NCBI RefSeq assembly: GCF_014698995.1
Contig: NZ_JACWZZ010000004.1
Location: 434,001 to 498,000, forward strand
Length of the DNA: 64,000 nucleotides
From: Hymenobacter duratus
GTDB taxonomy: Bacteria > Bacteroidota > Bacteroidia > Cytophagales > Hymenobacteraceae
Direction: 5' to 3'
The translations under genes and the position numbers were made by a program. Below the pieces are notes generated by a model, which was given only the letters and a program-made list of their open reading frames with translations, searched no databases and was not told the DNA's origin. Every line of letters begins with the position of its first letter. Positions within the stretch are counted from its first letter, which is position 1. Below, piece by piece: positions 33,813 to 41,181 of the stretch.

Positions 33813-34637
33813 CTATTCAAAATTAAGGTACAGCGTCACAGTGTTGCTTTTCAGGCTCTGTAGACTGCGGCTGTAGACGTTGTCCTCGGGCTGATACTGG
33901 TTGCTCAGGCCGTGCGAAAAGCGCAGTTCAGGCGCAAATTTGAAAAACGGATAGAACAGGTCCAGCCCTACGCCATACTCAATGGCCATGTCGCTGCGGG
34001 CCGTAGTGAGCTGGTTTTTCAGGGGGTCTTTGCGGCGGTTGCCCACGCTCACGCTGGGCTTGAGGCCACCCACCACATACACACGTGTGTTGCGCCGCCG
34101 CTCCGAATGAAACTTGAGCAGGACCGGAAAGTCTACTTGCGTGGCTCCGACCTCCTGGGTGGTTATTTCGGCCGGGTCATCCTCGTTCGTCGGATCGGGC
34201 GCGTAGCCAGCTGGCTTGAACTCAATCTGGCGCGTGATGAAGCTAACGCCCGGTGCAAAGCGCAGATTGAAAAAGTCCCCCAGGCGCGCGTCACCCACAA
34301 ACCCAACTGCGAAGCCGGGGCTGCTGATGGCATTTGCCGTCACGCCACGGTTGGTGCCCTGGTTGGTGATGTAAGCCGGTGACTGCTCCAGCTTGTAGCG
34401 CGAAAAGTGCGGAGCAATGTAGAAACCGGGGTGAAACCATTTATCGTCGTAGCCAGGCAGGTTTTCCACCGTAATGGATTTGACCTTGCCGCCTTTGCCA
34501 CGGCTGGCGCTGGCCCGGCTTTTTTTCTGGGCTTCGGTACTCAACGGCACAGCCAGAGCCAGCAGCCCCAGCAATGCGAAGCGGCCTATTTGTGCGCGGT
34601 GTAAATGGAGCTTATGCCGAACGTGAGGGGTTGCCAT
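33813..34637 (-). CDS. porT: PorT family protein, type IX secretion component
   Basis: This 274-residue protein has a signal sequence with a long basic n-region (core FALLGLLALAVPLSTEAQ). The mature part opens with VENLPGYDDKWFHPGFYIAP, which closely matches the start of PorT/SprT barrels, and continues as outer-membrane beta-strands to a terminal aromatic-Glu (TVTLYLNFE). PorT is an integral membrane component needed for type IX secretion in Bacteroidota. The start codon lies inside the end of ubiE (52-base overlap), implying coupling. A PorE-like gene lies just upstream of ubiE. Confidence 0.85.
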   Translation of the reverse strand: MATPHVRHKLHLHRAQIGRFALLGLLALAVPLSTEAQKKSRASASRGKGGKVKSITVENLPGYDDKWFHPGFYIAPHFSRYKLEQSPAYITNQGTNRGVTANAISSPGFAVGFVGDARLGDFFNLRFAPGVSFITRQIEFKPAGYAPDPTNEDDPAEITTQEVGATQVDFPVLLKFHSERRRNTRVYVVGGLKPSVSVGNRRKDPLKNQLTTARSDMAIEYGVGLDLFYPFFKFAPELRFSHGLSNQYQPEDNVYSRSLQSLKSNTVTLYLNFE

Positions 34638-35314
34638 GCGGGAGAAGTAAAGCCAACCTGCCGGAGAATAGCCAGAAAGTCGGGGCCGTCCGGGAAAGCC
34701 TGCACCGATTCGGGCAGGTAGGTATAGGCGGCGCGGTCTTTGGAAATCAGTTTACCGAATACCGGCAGAATATGCCGGAAGTAGAAGTTGTAGGCCTGCT
34801 TCATAGGGAAGGCCGTGGGCTTGGAAAACTCCAGTATCACGAGTTTGCCGCCCGGCCGCAGTACCCGCCGCATTTCGGCGAGGCCAATGGCCAGGTTTTC
34901 GAAGTTGCGCACCCCAAACGAAGCCGTTACGGCGTCGAAATGGTTGTCGGGGAACGGTAGGTTTTCGGAGTCGCCCAGTTCCAGTTGGATCCGGTTGGTG
35001 AGGCCTTTTGCCTGCAGCTTGCGACGCCCCACCTCCAGCATGCCTTCCGAAATATCCACGCCTGTCACCTGCGCGTCTTTGGAGGCGGCGCGCAGCGTTT
35101 CAATGGCGAAGTCGGCCGTGCCGGTAGCAATGTCCAGAATGCGGGCCGGGCGCAGCTGCTTCAACTCTCCTACCGCTTTGCGGCGCCAGTAGATGTCCGT
35201 GCCGGCGCTCAGGAAGTGGTTCAGGAAGTCATATTTCCCGGCAATGCTGTTGAACATCTGCGCTACCTGCGACTTTTTGCCGGCGGTGTCGTCTTTATAG
35301 GGTACTACGGCCAT
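34586..35314 (-). CDS. ubiE: demethylmenaquinone methyltransferase
   Basis: This 242-residue SAM-dependent methyltransferase of the UbiE/MenG family completes menaquinone synthesis by C-methylation. Diagnostic segments are VAQMFNSIAGKYDFLNHFLS, ARILDIATGTADFAIETLR (SAM loop), TGVDISEGMLEVGRRKL, FDAVTASFGVRNFENLAIGL and RVLRPGGKLVILEFS. Its 3' end overlaps porT. In this lineage the ubiE-porT pairing appears conserved (from memory). A -7 element TATGTTTG lies 42 bases upstream. Confidence 0.95.
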   Translation of the reverse strand: MAVVPYKDDTAGKKSQVAQMFNSIAGKYDFLNHFLSAGTDIYWRRKAVGELKQLRPARILDIATGTADFAIETLRAASKDAQVTGVDISEGMLEVGRRKLQAKGLTNRIQLELGDSENLPFPDNHFDAVTASFGVRNFENLAIGLAEMRRVLRPGGKLVILEFSKPTAFPMKQAYNFYFRHILPVFGKLISKDRAAYTYLPESVQAFPDGPDFLAILRQVGFTSPAWQPLTFGISSIYTAHK

Positions 35315-35355
35315 GGTTCTGGGGCGAACAACGAGAATTCAGGGGCGAAATTGCC

Positions 35356-35363
35356 CAAACATA
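35356..35363 (-). promoter_or_regulatory. -7 promoter element TATGTTTG of ubiE-porT
   Basis: On the minus strand the word matches TAnnTTTG exactly and lies 42 bases before the ubiE start. The upstream side is T-rich but lacks a clear TTG at the -33 distance. Confidence 0.45.
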
Positions 35364-35390
35364 ACGTGGGTTGGGCCATTATGTTGAAAA

Positions 35391-35423
35391 AAAACGGGCC
35401 GGACAAATTGCCCGGCCCGTTTT
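35391..35423 (-). terminator. terminator after the PorE-like gene
   Basis: AAAACGGGCCGG (35391-35402) pairs exactly with CCGGCCCGTTTT (35412-35423) around a 9-base loop, with extra A residues on the left that read as a U-run on the minus strand. It lies 18 bases past the stop of the OmpA-family gene. Confidence 0.88.
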
Positions 35424-35441
35424 CTAGCGGTTGAAAGCGGC

Positions 35442-37673
35442 TTAGTCGTTGTCCGTCTTCACTTTGGTCTTTTCGCCATTGGCGTCTTTGGTCTTGGCAT
35501 CGATGGTACCGTCTTTGGTCTTGGTCTTCGATTCCTCGCCGTTAGCGCCTTTGGTTTTCACTTTTACTTTGTCGCTGTCCTCGTCCACTTTGGTTTTCAC
35601 CTTGGTGCCGTCGGCCATCTTCACCTTGCTTTTGCCAGGTTGCAGCGGCGTAGTGCGGGCCGGAGCAGCGGAAGTCGGAGCAGGCGTGGTCATGGTTGGC
35701 ATAGCTTCGCCTTCCTTCAGAATCACGCGGAACTCTACGCGGCGGTTAAGCTGCATGTTCTCCGGCGAATCATTGCCGGCAGCCGGACGACGCTCACCGT
35801 AGCTAACCGTTACCATGCGCGTTTCGCCGATACCCTGCTTCTTCAGGTAGTTATAGGCGGCGTCAGCACGGTTCTGGCCCAGTACCATGTTGTACTCGTC
35901 GGTGTTGCGCGAGTCGCAATGGCCTTCGATGGAGATGTTTACGCCGGGGTTAGCCTTCAGAATCGAACTGATGTTGTTCAGCTCGGTAATAGACTCCGGA
36001 CGCAGCTTGTATTTGTCGGTGTCGAAGTAAATCTTCTTGAAGGCAAACATGCCCGTAGCACTCGTGTCGATGTAGTCAACATAGAAATCCTTGTTGATTA
36101 CCGTCGAGTCGTTGGTCGACACAGGTATGGCAAATTCCTCGGTACCTACGTTCTGGCCATCTTTCGACAGCGCTACCTGGTAGGTACGGCCCGAAAGCAC
36201 ACTTACCTGATAGTCGCCGGTTTCAGGCTTGGTGATGTCGCGGTAGCTAAGTGCCGTTTTATCGGCTTGCGTGCCACTAAACACCAGCTCTACACCCGGA
36301 ATAACAGTGCTGTCACGCTTCGTATACACCTTACCACGGATGATGGCGTTTTTGATGTAGTTGATGGTGTAGATATCCTTTTCACCGTAGCCACCGATGC
36401 GGTACGACGACAGGTAGGCATACGAACCATCTGGGCTCAGGCGGTAGTAAGTATCGTCATCCGGCGTGTTCACGGGGTAGCCCATGTTCTCGGGACGGCC
36501 CCATTTGTTACCAATCGAGTCAAACTCCGACTTGAAGATGTCGTAGCCGCCCATGGTGTTGTGGCCGCGCGAAGCAAAGTACAGCGTCTTGCCGTCCTTG
36601 CTCAAGAACGGGCTGTCGTCGTCATACTTGGTGTTGATGGCGTTGCCTACCGATTTGGCTTCACCCCAGTCACCACCCTGCTGGCGGGTAGCGTAATAGA
36701 TGTCCAGCGTACCGTCTTCCGAATACTTGCCCGTAGAGAAGTAGATGGTCCGTCCGTCTGGCGTGATGTACGCATCCGACTCGAAAGCCTTCGAGTTGAT
36801 GTTGTCGTTGAGCTTCTTAGGCTCCGTCCAGTCCGTACCCGACTTCTCGGCATACATGATGTCGCCGTTCTCATCGTTGCGGTACATCAGCAGCTTCGTG
36901 TCGTTGTCGAAGACCTGAATAGAAGCGTCGTGGCCTTTGCCATTAAGCACGGAGCTCAGCGAGCGAGGCTTCTCCCAGTTCTCATCGTCGATGCGGGTAG
37001 CCTCGTAGATGTTCTCGTAGTACTGACCGTCAGCAGCAAGATTTTTGTCCTTCTTCTTGCCTTTCGCATCATCCGCTACCGGAATGTTGCTCATGTTGTC
37101 AGAACGCGAGGTGAACAGCAGCAGCTTGTCGTCCTGCGAGATAACCGGGCTATGCTCCGAGTACGGCGTGTTGATGGTGGGCCCCAGGTTTTTCACGAAG
37201 ATGTCCTTGGGGCTGTTGAACTGCACCTTGGCATTCTTCGAGTGCTGGATCAGCTGGGCAAGCTCCGCTTTGCGGGTGTCCTTCTGTTTCAGCGTAGCGT
37301 TGTATGCCTGGTAGTGCGAAATAGCCTCATCAAAGTTGTAGTTGAGGTGATCCACACGGCCCAGCCAGTACTCCACATCTTTCGAAACCTTGGGTTTCAG
37401 TTTCTGAGCCTTGTAGATATAGTCGCTGGCTTTCTCTTTGTCGAATGACATGTAGGAGATGCCGGCGCGGAACAGGGCCAGGGCGTTGTTGGGCTCCTTG
37501 GCCAACACTTGCTCGTAGAAAGGGATGGATGCCCGGTAGTTCTCTTGTTCAAAGAACTTATTTGCAGTCTTCAGCTGCTTCCGCACGCTCTGGGCCAGCG
37601 CGGGCTGGGCCACGGCCGCGGTAAGAGCGAAGGCGCAAGAGGCTTTCAATAACCTTCTGACTAAGTTGTCCAT
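35442..37673 (-). CDS. PorE-like OmpA-family protein with TPR, beta-propeller and regulatory domain
   Basis: This 743-residue exported protein (signal MDNLVRRLLKASCAFALTAA, cut after ALAQ) has in order: TPR units (residues ~35-140), a PD40/WD40-like beta-propeller with repeats such as DGRTIYFSTGKYSEDGTLDI and DGKTLYFASRGHNTMGGYDI (~170-430), a carboxypeptidase-regulatory-like domain (IIRGKVYTKRDSTVIPGVEL), and an OmpA C-terminal domain (NISIEGHCDSRNTDEYN, NRRVEFRV) for peptidoglycan binding. This order is that of PorE of the type IX secretion system. A 90-residue tail of KVKTK/DGT-type repeats is extra. There is no clear lipobox, unlike lipoprotein versions. Its promoter is predicted at 37893-37923. 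Confidence 0.85.
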   Translation of the reverse strand: MDNLVRRLLKASCAFALTAAVAQPALAQSVRKQLKTANKFFEQENYRASIPFYEQVLAKEPNNALALFRAGISYMSFDKEKASDYIYKAQKLKPKVSKDVEYWLGRVDHLNYNFDEAISHYQAYNATLKQKDTRKAELAQLIQHSKNAKVQFNSPKDIFVKNLGPTINTPYSEHSPVISQDDKLLLFTSRSDNMSNIPVADDAKGKKKDKNLAADGQYYENIYEATRIDDENWEKPRSLSSVLNGKGHDASIQVFDNDTKLLMYRNDENGDIMYAEKSGTDWTEPKKLNDNINSKAFESDAYITPDGRTIYFSTGKYSEDGTLDIYYATRQQGGDWGEAKSVGNAINTKYDDDSPFLSKDGKTLYFASRGHNTMGGYDIFKSEFDSIGNKWGRPENMGYPVNTPDDDTYYRLSPDGSYAYLSSYRIGGYGEKDIYTINYIKNAIIRGKVYTKRDSTVIPGVELVFSGTQADKTALSYRDITKPETGDYQVSVLSGRTYQVALSKDGQNVGTEEFAIPVSTNDSTVINKDFYVDYIDTSATGMFAFKKIYFDTDKYKLRPESITELNNISSILKANPGVNISIEGHCDSRNTDEYNMVLGQNRADAAYNYLKKQGIGETRMVTVSYGERRPAAGNDSPENMQLNRRVEFRVILKEGEAMPTMTTPAPTSAAPARTTPLQPGKSKVKMADGTKVKTKVDEDSDKVKVKTKGANGEESKTKTKDGTIDAKTKDANGEKTKVKTDND

Positions 37674-37892
37674 TTTAGGAGGGGTTTGAGGAATAAGGAG
37701 TTGCAGAGGAGATTCCCGAGAACGGAAGGCAACCTGTCGGTGCTGTGCTTTGCGTAAGATGCCTCTTATACTGAAAACACGTTCTAGGGTTAAGCAGGGA
37801 ACTATTTTTTTCGCGACAGAAAGGCTTCAACTAACCGTTCCGCGCCACTTCACATAGCTTTCCTGCTGGTGCGTAAGGCATCAATTTGGGGG

Positions 37893-37923
37893 CAAAGATA
37901 GAAATTTTATAATACCACCTCAA
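37893..37923 (-). promoter_or_regulatory. promoter of the PorE-like gene (TTG-N20-TATCTTTG)
   Basis: On the minus strand TTG (37923-37921) is followed after 20 bases by TATCTTTG (37900-37893), an exact fit to the Bacteroidota -33/-7 consensus. The start codon is about 220 bases downstream. Confidence 0.7.
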
Positions 37924-38108
37924 TCTTATCCAATTGACGCAGAATTTTACTGCGGAAAATGCTCAAAATCATAATTCTCAGTTGTTAGCTGCCTTTCAGC
38001 AAAGAATGTGAAGCACGCAAATATAGAGGCGCTTTGTATACTACAAGAATTTCAATCAAAAATTTATATTCCGTTTGCGCTATTCGGAAGTAGCGTTTAC
38101 AAACCCTC

Positions 38109-38116
38109 TACCTTTG
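38109..38116 (+). promoter_or_regulatory. -7 promoter element TACCTTTG of engB
   Basis: Exact TAnnTTTG match 25 bases before the engB ATG. A TTTG lies upstream at 38074 but 31 bases away, too far for a normal -33 element. Confidence 0.5.
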
Positions 38117-38141
38117 CCGCAGTACTCCTTACTATTTTCCT

Positions 38142-38759
38142 ATGCAAATCCGTGACGCAACCTTTCTGATGAGCAATTCGCGGGTAGAGCAATGCCCGCC
38201 GCCCACGCTGCCCGAATACGCCTTTATCGGCCGTTCCAACGTGGGCAAGTCCTCACTCATCAACATGCTGACTGAGCGCAAGGGCTTGGCTAAAACGTCT
38301 TCTCTGCCTGGCAAAACGCAGCTCATTAACCATTTTCTCATTAATAAGGAGTGGTACCTCGTGGATTTGCCGGGCTACGGCTACGCGAAGGTGAGCAAAG
38401 AGAGCCGCGTGCAATGGGCCCGGATGATTAATTTCTACCTCCGCCAGCGCGAAAACCTGACGTGTGTGTTTGTGCTGATTGACTCCCGTCACTCGGCTCA
38501 GGCCGTCGACCTGGAGTTTATGGAAATGCTCGGATCTGAGGGCATTCCGTTTGTGATGGTATTTACCAAAGCCGACAAACAATCGGGCAGCCGCACGCAC
38601 CAGAACGTGGTGGACTACATGCAGAAGATGAGCGAAAGCTGGGACGAGGTGCCGCGGCATTTTATTACGTCGGCAGAAGAGAAAACGGGCCGCGAAGAGA
38701 TACTCGGCTTCATTGCCGACATCAACCAGCAGCTAGTCCAAACGCAGGAGAATGTGTAG
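38142..38759 (+). CDS. engB: ribosome biogenesis GTPase YihA/YsxC (EngB)
   Basis: This 205-residue GTPase assists large-subunit ribosome assembly. All G motifs are visible: G1 GRSNVGKSSLINML, G2 region KTSSLPGKTQLINHF, G3 VDLPGYGYAKVSK, G4 FTKADK and G5-like ITSAEEKTG. Size and order are those of EngB. It starts a rightward run with a TonB-domain protein and DUF5606 and is divergent from the PorE-like gene. Confidence 0.96.
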   Translation: MQIRDATFLMSNSRVEQCPPPTLPEYAFIGRSNVGKSSLINMLTERKGLAKTSSLPGKTQLINHFLINKEWYLVDLPGYGYAKVSKESRVQWARMINFYLRQRENLTCVFVLIDSRHSAQAVDLEFMEMLGSEGIPFVMVFTKADKQSGSRTHQNVVDYMQKMSESWDEVPRHFITSAEEKTGREEILGFIADINQQLVQTQENV

Positions 38760-38836
38760 ATTGGCCCTGTAATTGTCATGGCGCCACCCGTAGCCACGTG
38801 GGCTTACTTCACTCCTTCACTCCTCCTTCCACTCAC

Positions 38837-39319
38837 ATGAAGAAAATCACACTCGTGCTGGCGCTGGGCCTGATGGCCAGCACTGTACCAGCGTTGGCGC
38901 AGAAAACCAAGGTAAAGATCAAAACCGACGGCCCGGCTCCGGAAACGACGGCCCCTGCTACGGAAGCCGCGCCTGCACAGGCCCCAGCTGCCGGCAATGT
39001 AAGCAAGGCCATTCCGGTGGCTGAATACTATGAAGGAGGCCAGGAGGCAATGTATGCCTTCATCGAGAAAGAAAAGAAATACCCTATTCTGGCCCGCCGC
39101 AACCGGATTCAGGGCACCTGCATCGTAAGCTTCACGCTGACGACCAGTGGCACGCTGGAAGGCATCAAGCTGGTAAAAAACATTGGCGGCGGCTGCGGCG
39201 AAGAAGCGCTACGCGTAGTACGTTTGCTCCAGTTCAAAAAGCCCGATTACGCTATTCTCACCAGCCTGCCCATCGTGTTTAAGCTGGGCGCCCCCGGCCA
39301 AGCCGCCGCAACTGAGTAA
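38837..39319 (+). CDS. exported TonB C-terminal domain protein
   Basis: The ATG at 38837 gives 160 residues. A cleavable signal peptide (MKKITLVLALGLMASTVPAL, then AQ) replaces the membrane anchor of classical TonB. A Lys/Thr start (KTKVKIKTDG) and an Ala/Pro-rich linker follow, then a TonB C-terminal domain: YPILARRNRIQGTCIVSFTL, GTLEGIKLVKNIGGGCGEEA and ALRVVRLLQFK. It is therefore predicted to be a free periplasmic TonB-like domain, not a proton-motive-force transducer. Partner unknown. The next gene's -7 element overlaps its stop codon. Confidence 0.85.
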   Translation: MKKITLVLALGLMASTVPALAQKTKVKIKTDGPAPETTAPATEAAPAQAPAAGNVSKAIPVAEYYEGGQEAMYAFIEKEKKYPILARRNRIQGTCIVSFTLTTSGTLEGIKLVKNIGGGCGEEALRVVRLLQFKKPDYAILTSLPIVFKLGAPGQAAATE

Positions 39320-39324
39320 CTTTG
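39317..39324 (+). promoter_or_regulatory. -7 promoter element TAACTTTG overlapping a stop codon
   Basis: Exact TAnnTTTG match whose first three bases are the TAA stop of the TonB-domain gene; it lies 24 bases before the DUF5606 start. No good -33 element is visible. Confidence 0.45.
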
Positions 39325-39348
39325 CCCGTTCAAACAACCATTCTACCT

Positions 39349-39945
39349 ATGCCCTACGACCTGAAGGAAATTGCCGCTATCAGCGGAATGCCCGGTCTGT
39401 TCCGTCTCGTAAAGCCAACCCGCGCAGGCGTTATCGTCGAATCCCTGGATGAGCGCGGCACACGCTCTGTAGCTTCGGCCCGCAACAAGGTGTCGCTGCT
39501 GCAGGAAATTTCCATCTACACCCAGGACTACGACCAGACGGTGCCGCTGTCGGAGGTGTTCGACCGGATTCACCAGAAGCACGGCACCAGCCTGGCCCTC
39601 ACGCACAAGTCGGACGACCGGGACCTGACGGCCTTCATGGGTGAAATCATTCCGGACTATGACCGGGACCGGGTGTACATGTCCGACATTAAGAAGCTGG
39701 TGCAGTGGTACCACGCCGTAAGCAGCCGCCTTGAGTATCAGGCGCCCGTTACGGAAGAGGCACCCGCTGCCGCTGAAGCCGCTGATACTGAGCCGAAGGC
39801 TGTAAAAAAATCTTCTGCTAAGGCCACTTCGGAAGCCGCTGTAGAAGAAAAGCCAAAAGCCAAAAAGAAGACGTCTGCTTCGGATAGCGACAGTGAAACA
39901 GCCGCCGAAAAGCCAGCAAAAAAAGCCGCTAAAAAGAAAGAGTAA
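39349..39945 (+). CDS. DUF5606-like protein with lysine/alanine-rich tail
   Basis: The ATG at 39349 gives 198 residues (MPYDLKEIAAISGMPGLFRL). Residues 1-135 form a compact domain found widely in Bacteroidota (SVASARNKVSLLQEISIYTQ, then VPLSEVFDRIHQKHG, DYDRDRVYMSDIKKLVQWY), matching DUF5606 in wording; function unknown. The last 60 residues are an Ala/Lys/Glu-rich low-complexity tail ending in KKAAKKKE, resembling histone-like basic tails. It could bind nucleic acid, but no evidence beyond charge is visible. Confidence 0.82.
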   Translation: MPYDLKEIAAISGMPGLFRLVKPTRAGVIVESLDERGTRSVASARNKVSLLQEISIYTQDYDQTVPLSEVFDRIHQKHGTSLALTHKSDDRDLTAFMGEIIPDYDRDRVYMSDIKKLVQWYHAVSSRLEYQAPVTEEAPAAAEAADTEPKAVKKSSAKATSEAAVEEKPKAKKKTSASDSDSETAAEKPAKKAAKKKE

Positions 39946-39963
39946 TTTCTTTTTAGTCAGCAT

Positions 39964-40002
39964 AAAAAAGCCCGGATGCTACAGTAGCATCCGGGCTTTT
40001 TT
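39964..40002. terminator. bidirectional terminator between DUF5606 and fbp
   Basis: An almost loopless perfect hairpin (arms 39964-39982 and 39984-40002, core GCCCGGATGCTAC) has A6 on one side and T7 on the other. It serves the rightward DUF5606 gene and the leftward fructose-bisphosphatase gene. Confidence 0.9.
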
Positions 40003-40068
40003 TATTAGGCAAACCGGAAACGGAATAAAACCAAATGCGGTAGGCGCTTTCCGTTTTTCCGCTCCGTT

Positions 40069-41085
40069 TTATTTCGCTTCCACAAACTCTTTCGCCAGAA
40101 ATTCCTCTGCTTTATTTACTAACTCAGTAGAGCCAATAAATAGCGGGCACCGGTCGTGCATGTCCTGAGGTTCGATTTCCATAGTACGCATGCGGCCGTT
40201 GCTGGACTTGCCGCCGGCCTGCTCTACAATAAACGCCAGCGGATTGCACTCGTACATGAGGCGCAGCTTGCCCTTCGGCGACTTCTGCGTGGACGGGTAG
40301 ATGTAGATGCCGCCTTTAAGCAGGTTGCGATGGAAGTCGGCGACCAGGGAGCCAATGTAGCGGGCCGAGTAGCCCTGTTCCTTGCAATGCGCCACGTAGT
40401 CGGCCACACCCGGTGAGAAAGAGGCAGAGCTACCCTCATTCACGGAGTAAACCGTGCCGGTTTTCGGCGACTGAATGTTGGGGTGCGAAAGGAAAAACTC
40501 GCCGAGGCTAGGCTCGTAGGTGAATCCGTTTACGCCATTGCCGGTGGTGTACACGAGCATGGTGCTGGAGCCATAAATAACGTAGCCGGCGGCCACCTGG
40601 TGCGTGCCTGCCTGTAGGCAATCGGCCATGGTGCCCTCGTTGCCGGTCGGCGACACGCGCCGGTAGATGCTGAAGATGGTGCCGATGGATACGTTTACAT
40701 CGATGTTGCTGGAGCCGTCGAGCGGGTCGATGGCCACGATGTACTTGCCCTGCACGTTGCCGGTCTGGATAACTTCCTCGTCTTCCTCGCTGATGATGGT
40801 GCACACCTCGCCCCCATTGCGCAGCGCCCGGATAAAGCGGATATTGGCAATAACATCCAGCTTCTGCTGGTCTTCGCCCTGCACGTTGCGGTTGCCATAG
40901 GCCCCGGCAATATCAATGAGGCCGGAGCGGTTGATTTCGCGGTTCACGATTTTGGCGGCCAGGGCAATGTCGCGGAGTAGCTGAGACAATTCCCCGGTAG
41001 CATAGGGAAAATCTTCCTGCTTGCGCATGATGAAACGGTCCAGAGTAGTGCCTACGGGCAGCGCCAGTTTGTCGTGTTGATTCAT
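40069..41085 (-). CDS. fbp: class I fructose-1,6-bisphosphatase
   Basis: The ATG at 41083-41085 gives 338 residues (MNQHDKLALPVGTTLDRFIM); the frame is open further upstream but without family similarity. Class I FBPase motifs are ISEEDEEVI, the metal site AIDPLDGSSNIDVNVSIGTI, and the sugar-binding region GGIYIYPSTQKSPKGKLRLM with YECNPLAFIVEQAGG. It removes the 1-phosphate of fructose-1,6-bisphosphate in gluconeogenesis, needed for growth on acetate or propionate as fed by the left-hand cluster. It is divergent from aspartate kinase, about 96 bases apart. Confidence 0.96.
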   Translation of the reverse strand: MNQHDKLALPVGTTLDRFIMRKQEDFPYATGELSQLLRDIALAAKIVNREINRSGLIDIAGAYGNRNVQGEDQQKLDVIANIRFIRALRNGGEVCTIISEEDEEVIQTGNVQGKYIVAIDPLDGSSNIDVNVSIGTIFSIYRRVSPTGNEGTMADCLQAGTHQVAAGYVIYGSSTMLVYTTGNGVNGFTYEPSLGEFFLSHPNIQSPKTGTVYSVNEGSSASFSPGVADYVAHCKEQGYSARYIGSLVADFHRNLLKGGIYIYPSTQKSPKGKLRLMYECNPLAFIVEQAGGKSSNGRMRTMEIEPQDMHDRCPLFIGSTELVNKAEEFLAKEFVEAK

Positions 41086-41168
41086 AAAAGCCTGAGAGAA
41101 TGAACAGATGGGTGGGAAGCCAAAATTAACCTTTTTCGGGCGTAGTGGCACCAATATCCGTTCGGCGC

Positions 41169-41176
41169 TACATTTG
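41169..41176 (+). promoter_or_regulatory. -7 promoter element TACATTTG just before the aspartate kinase start
   Basis: Exact TAnnTTTG match ending five bases before the ATG at 41182. Transcription from it would begin at or within a few bases of the start codon, giving a leaderless or near-leaderless mRNA. No clear -33 TTG is visible. Confidence 0.45.
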
Positions 41177-41181
41177 GCCCC

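Larger units (their letters stand above)
37674..38141. other. 468-base intergenic region between the PorE-like gene and engB
   Basis: This is the longest gene-free stretch in the window. It is clearly more AT-rich than the flanks (especially 37880-38060) and holds the leftward promoter at 37893-37923 and the rightward -7 element at 38109-38116. No open frame, tRNA-like fold or strong hairpin was recognised, so most of it appears to be 5' leader (about 220 bases for the PorE-like gene). Confidence 0.6.

Noticed and set aside
35640..37448. 602-codon plus-strand frame opposite the PorE-like gene
   Set aside because: Val/Arg-rich shadow of a gene whose protein has a signal peptide and five recognisable parts.
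37674..38141. A structured RNA or tRNA in the longest intergenic region
   Set aside because: No cloverleaf, strong hairpin or recognised riboswitch core was seen; the AT-rich stretch is explained by promoters and leader.
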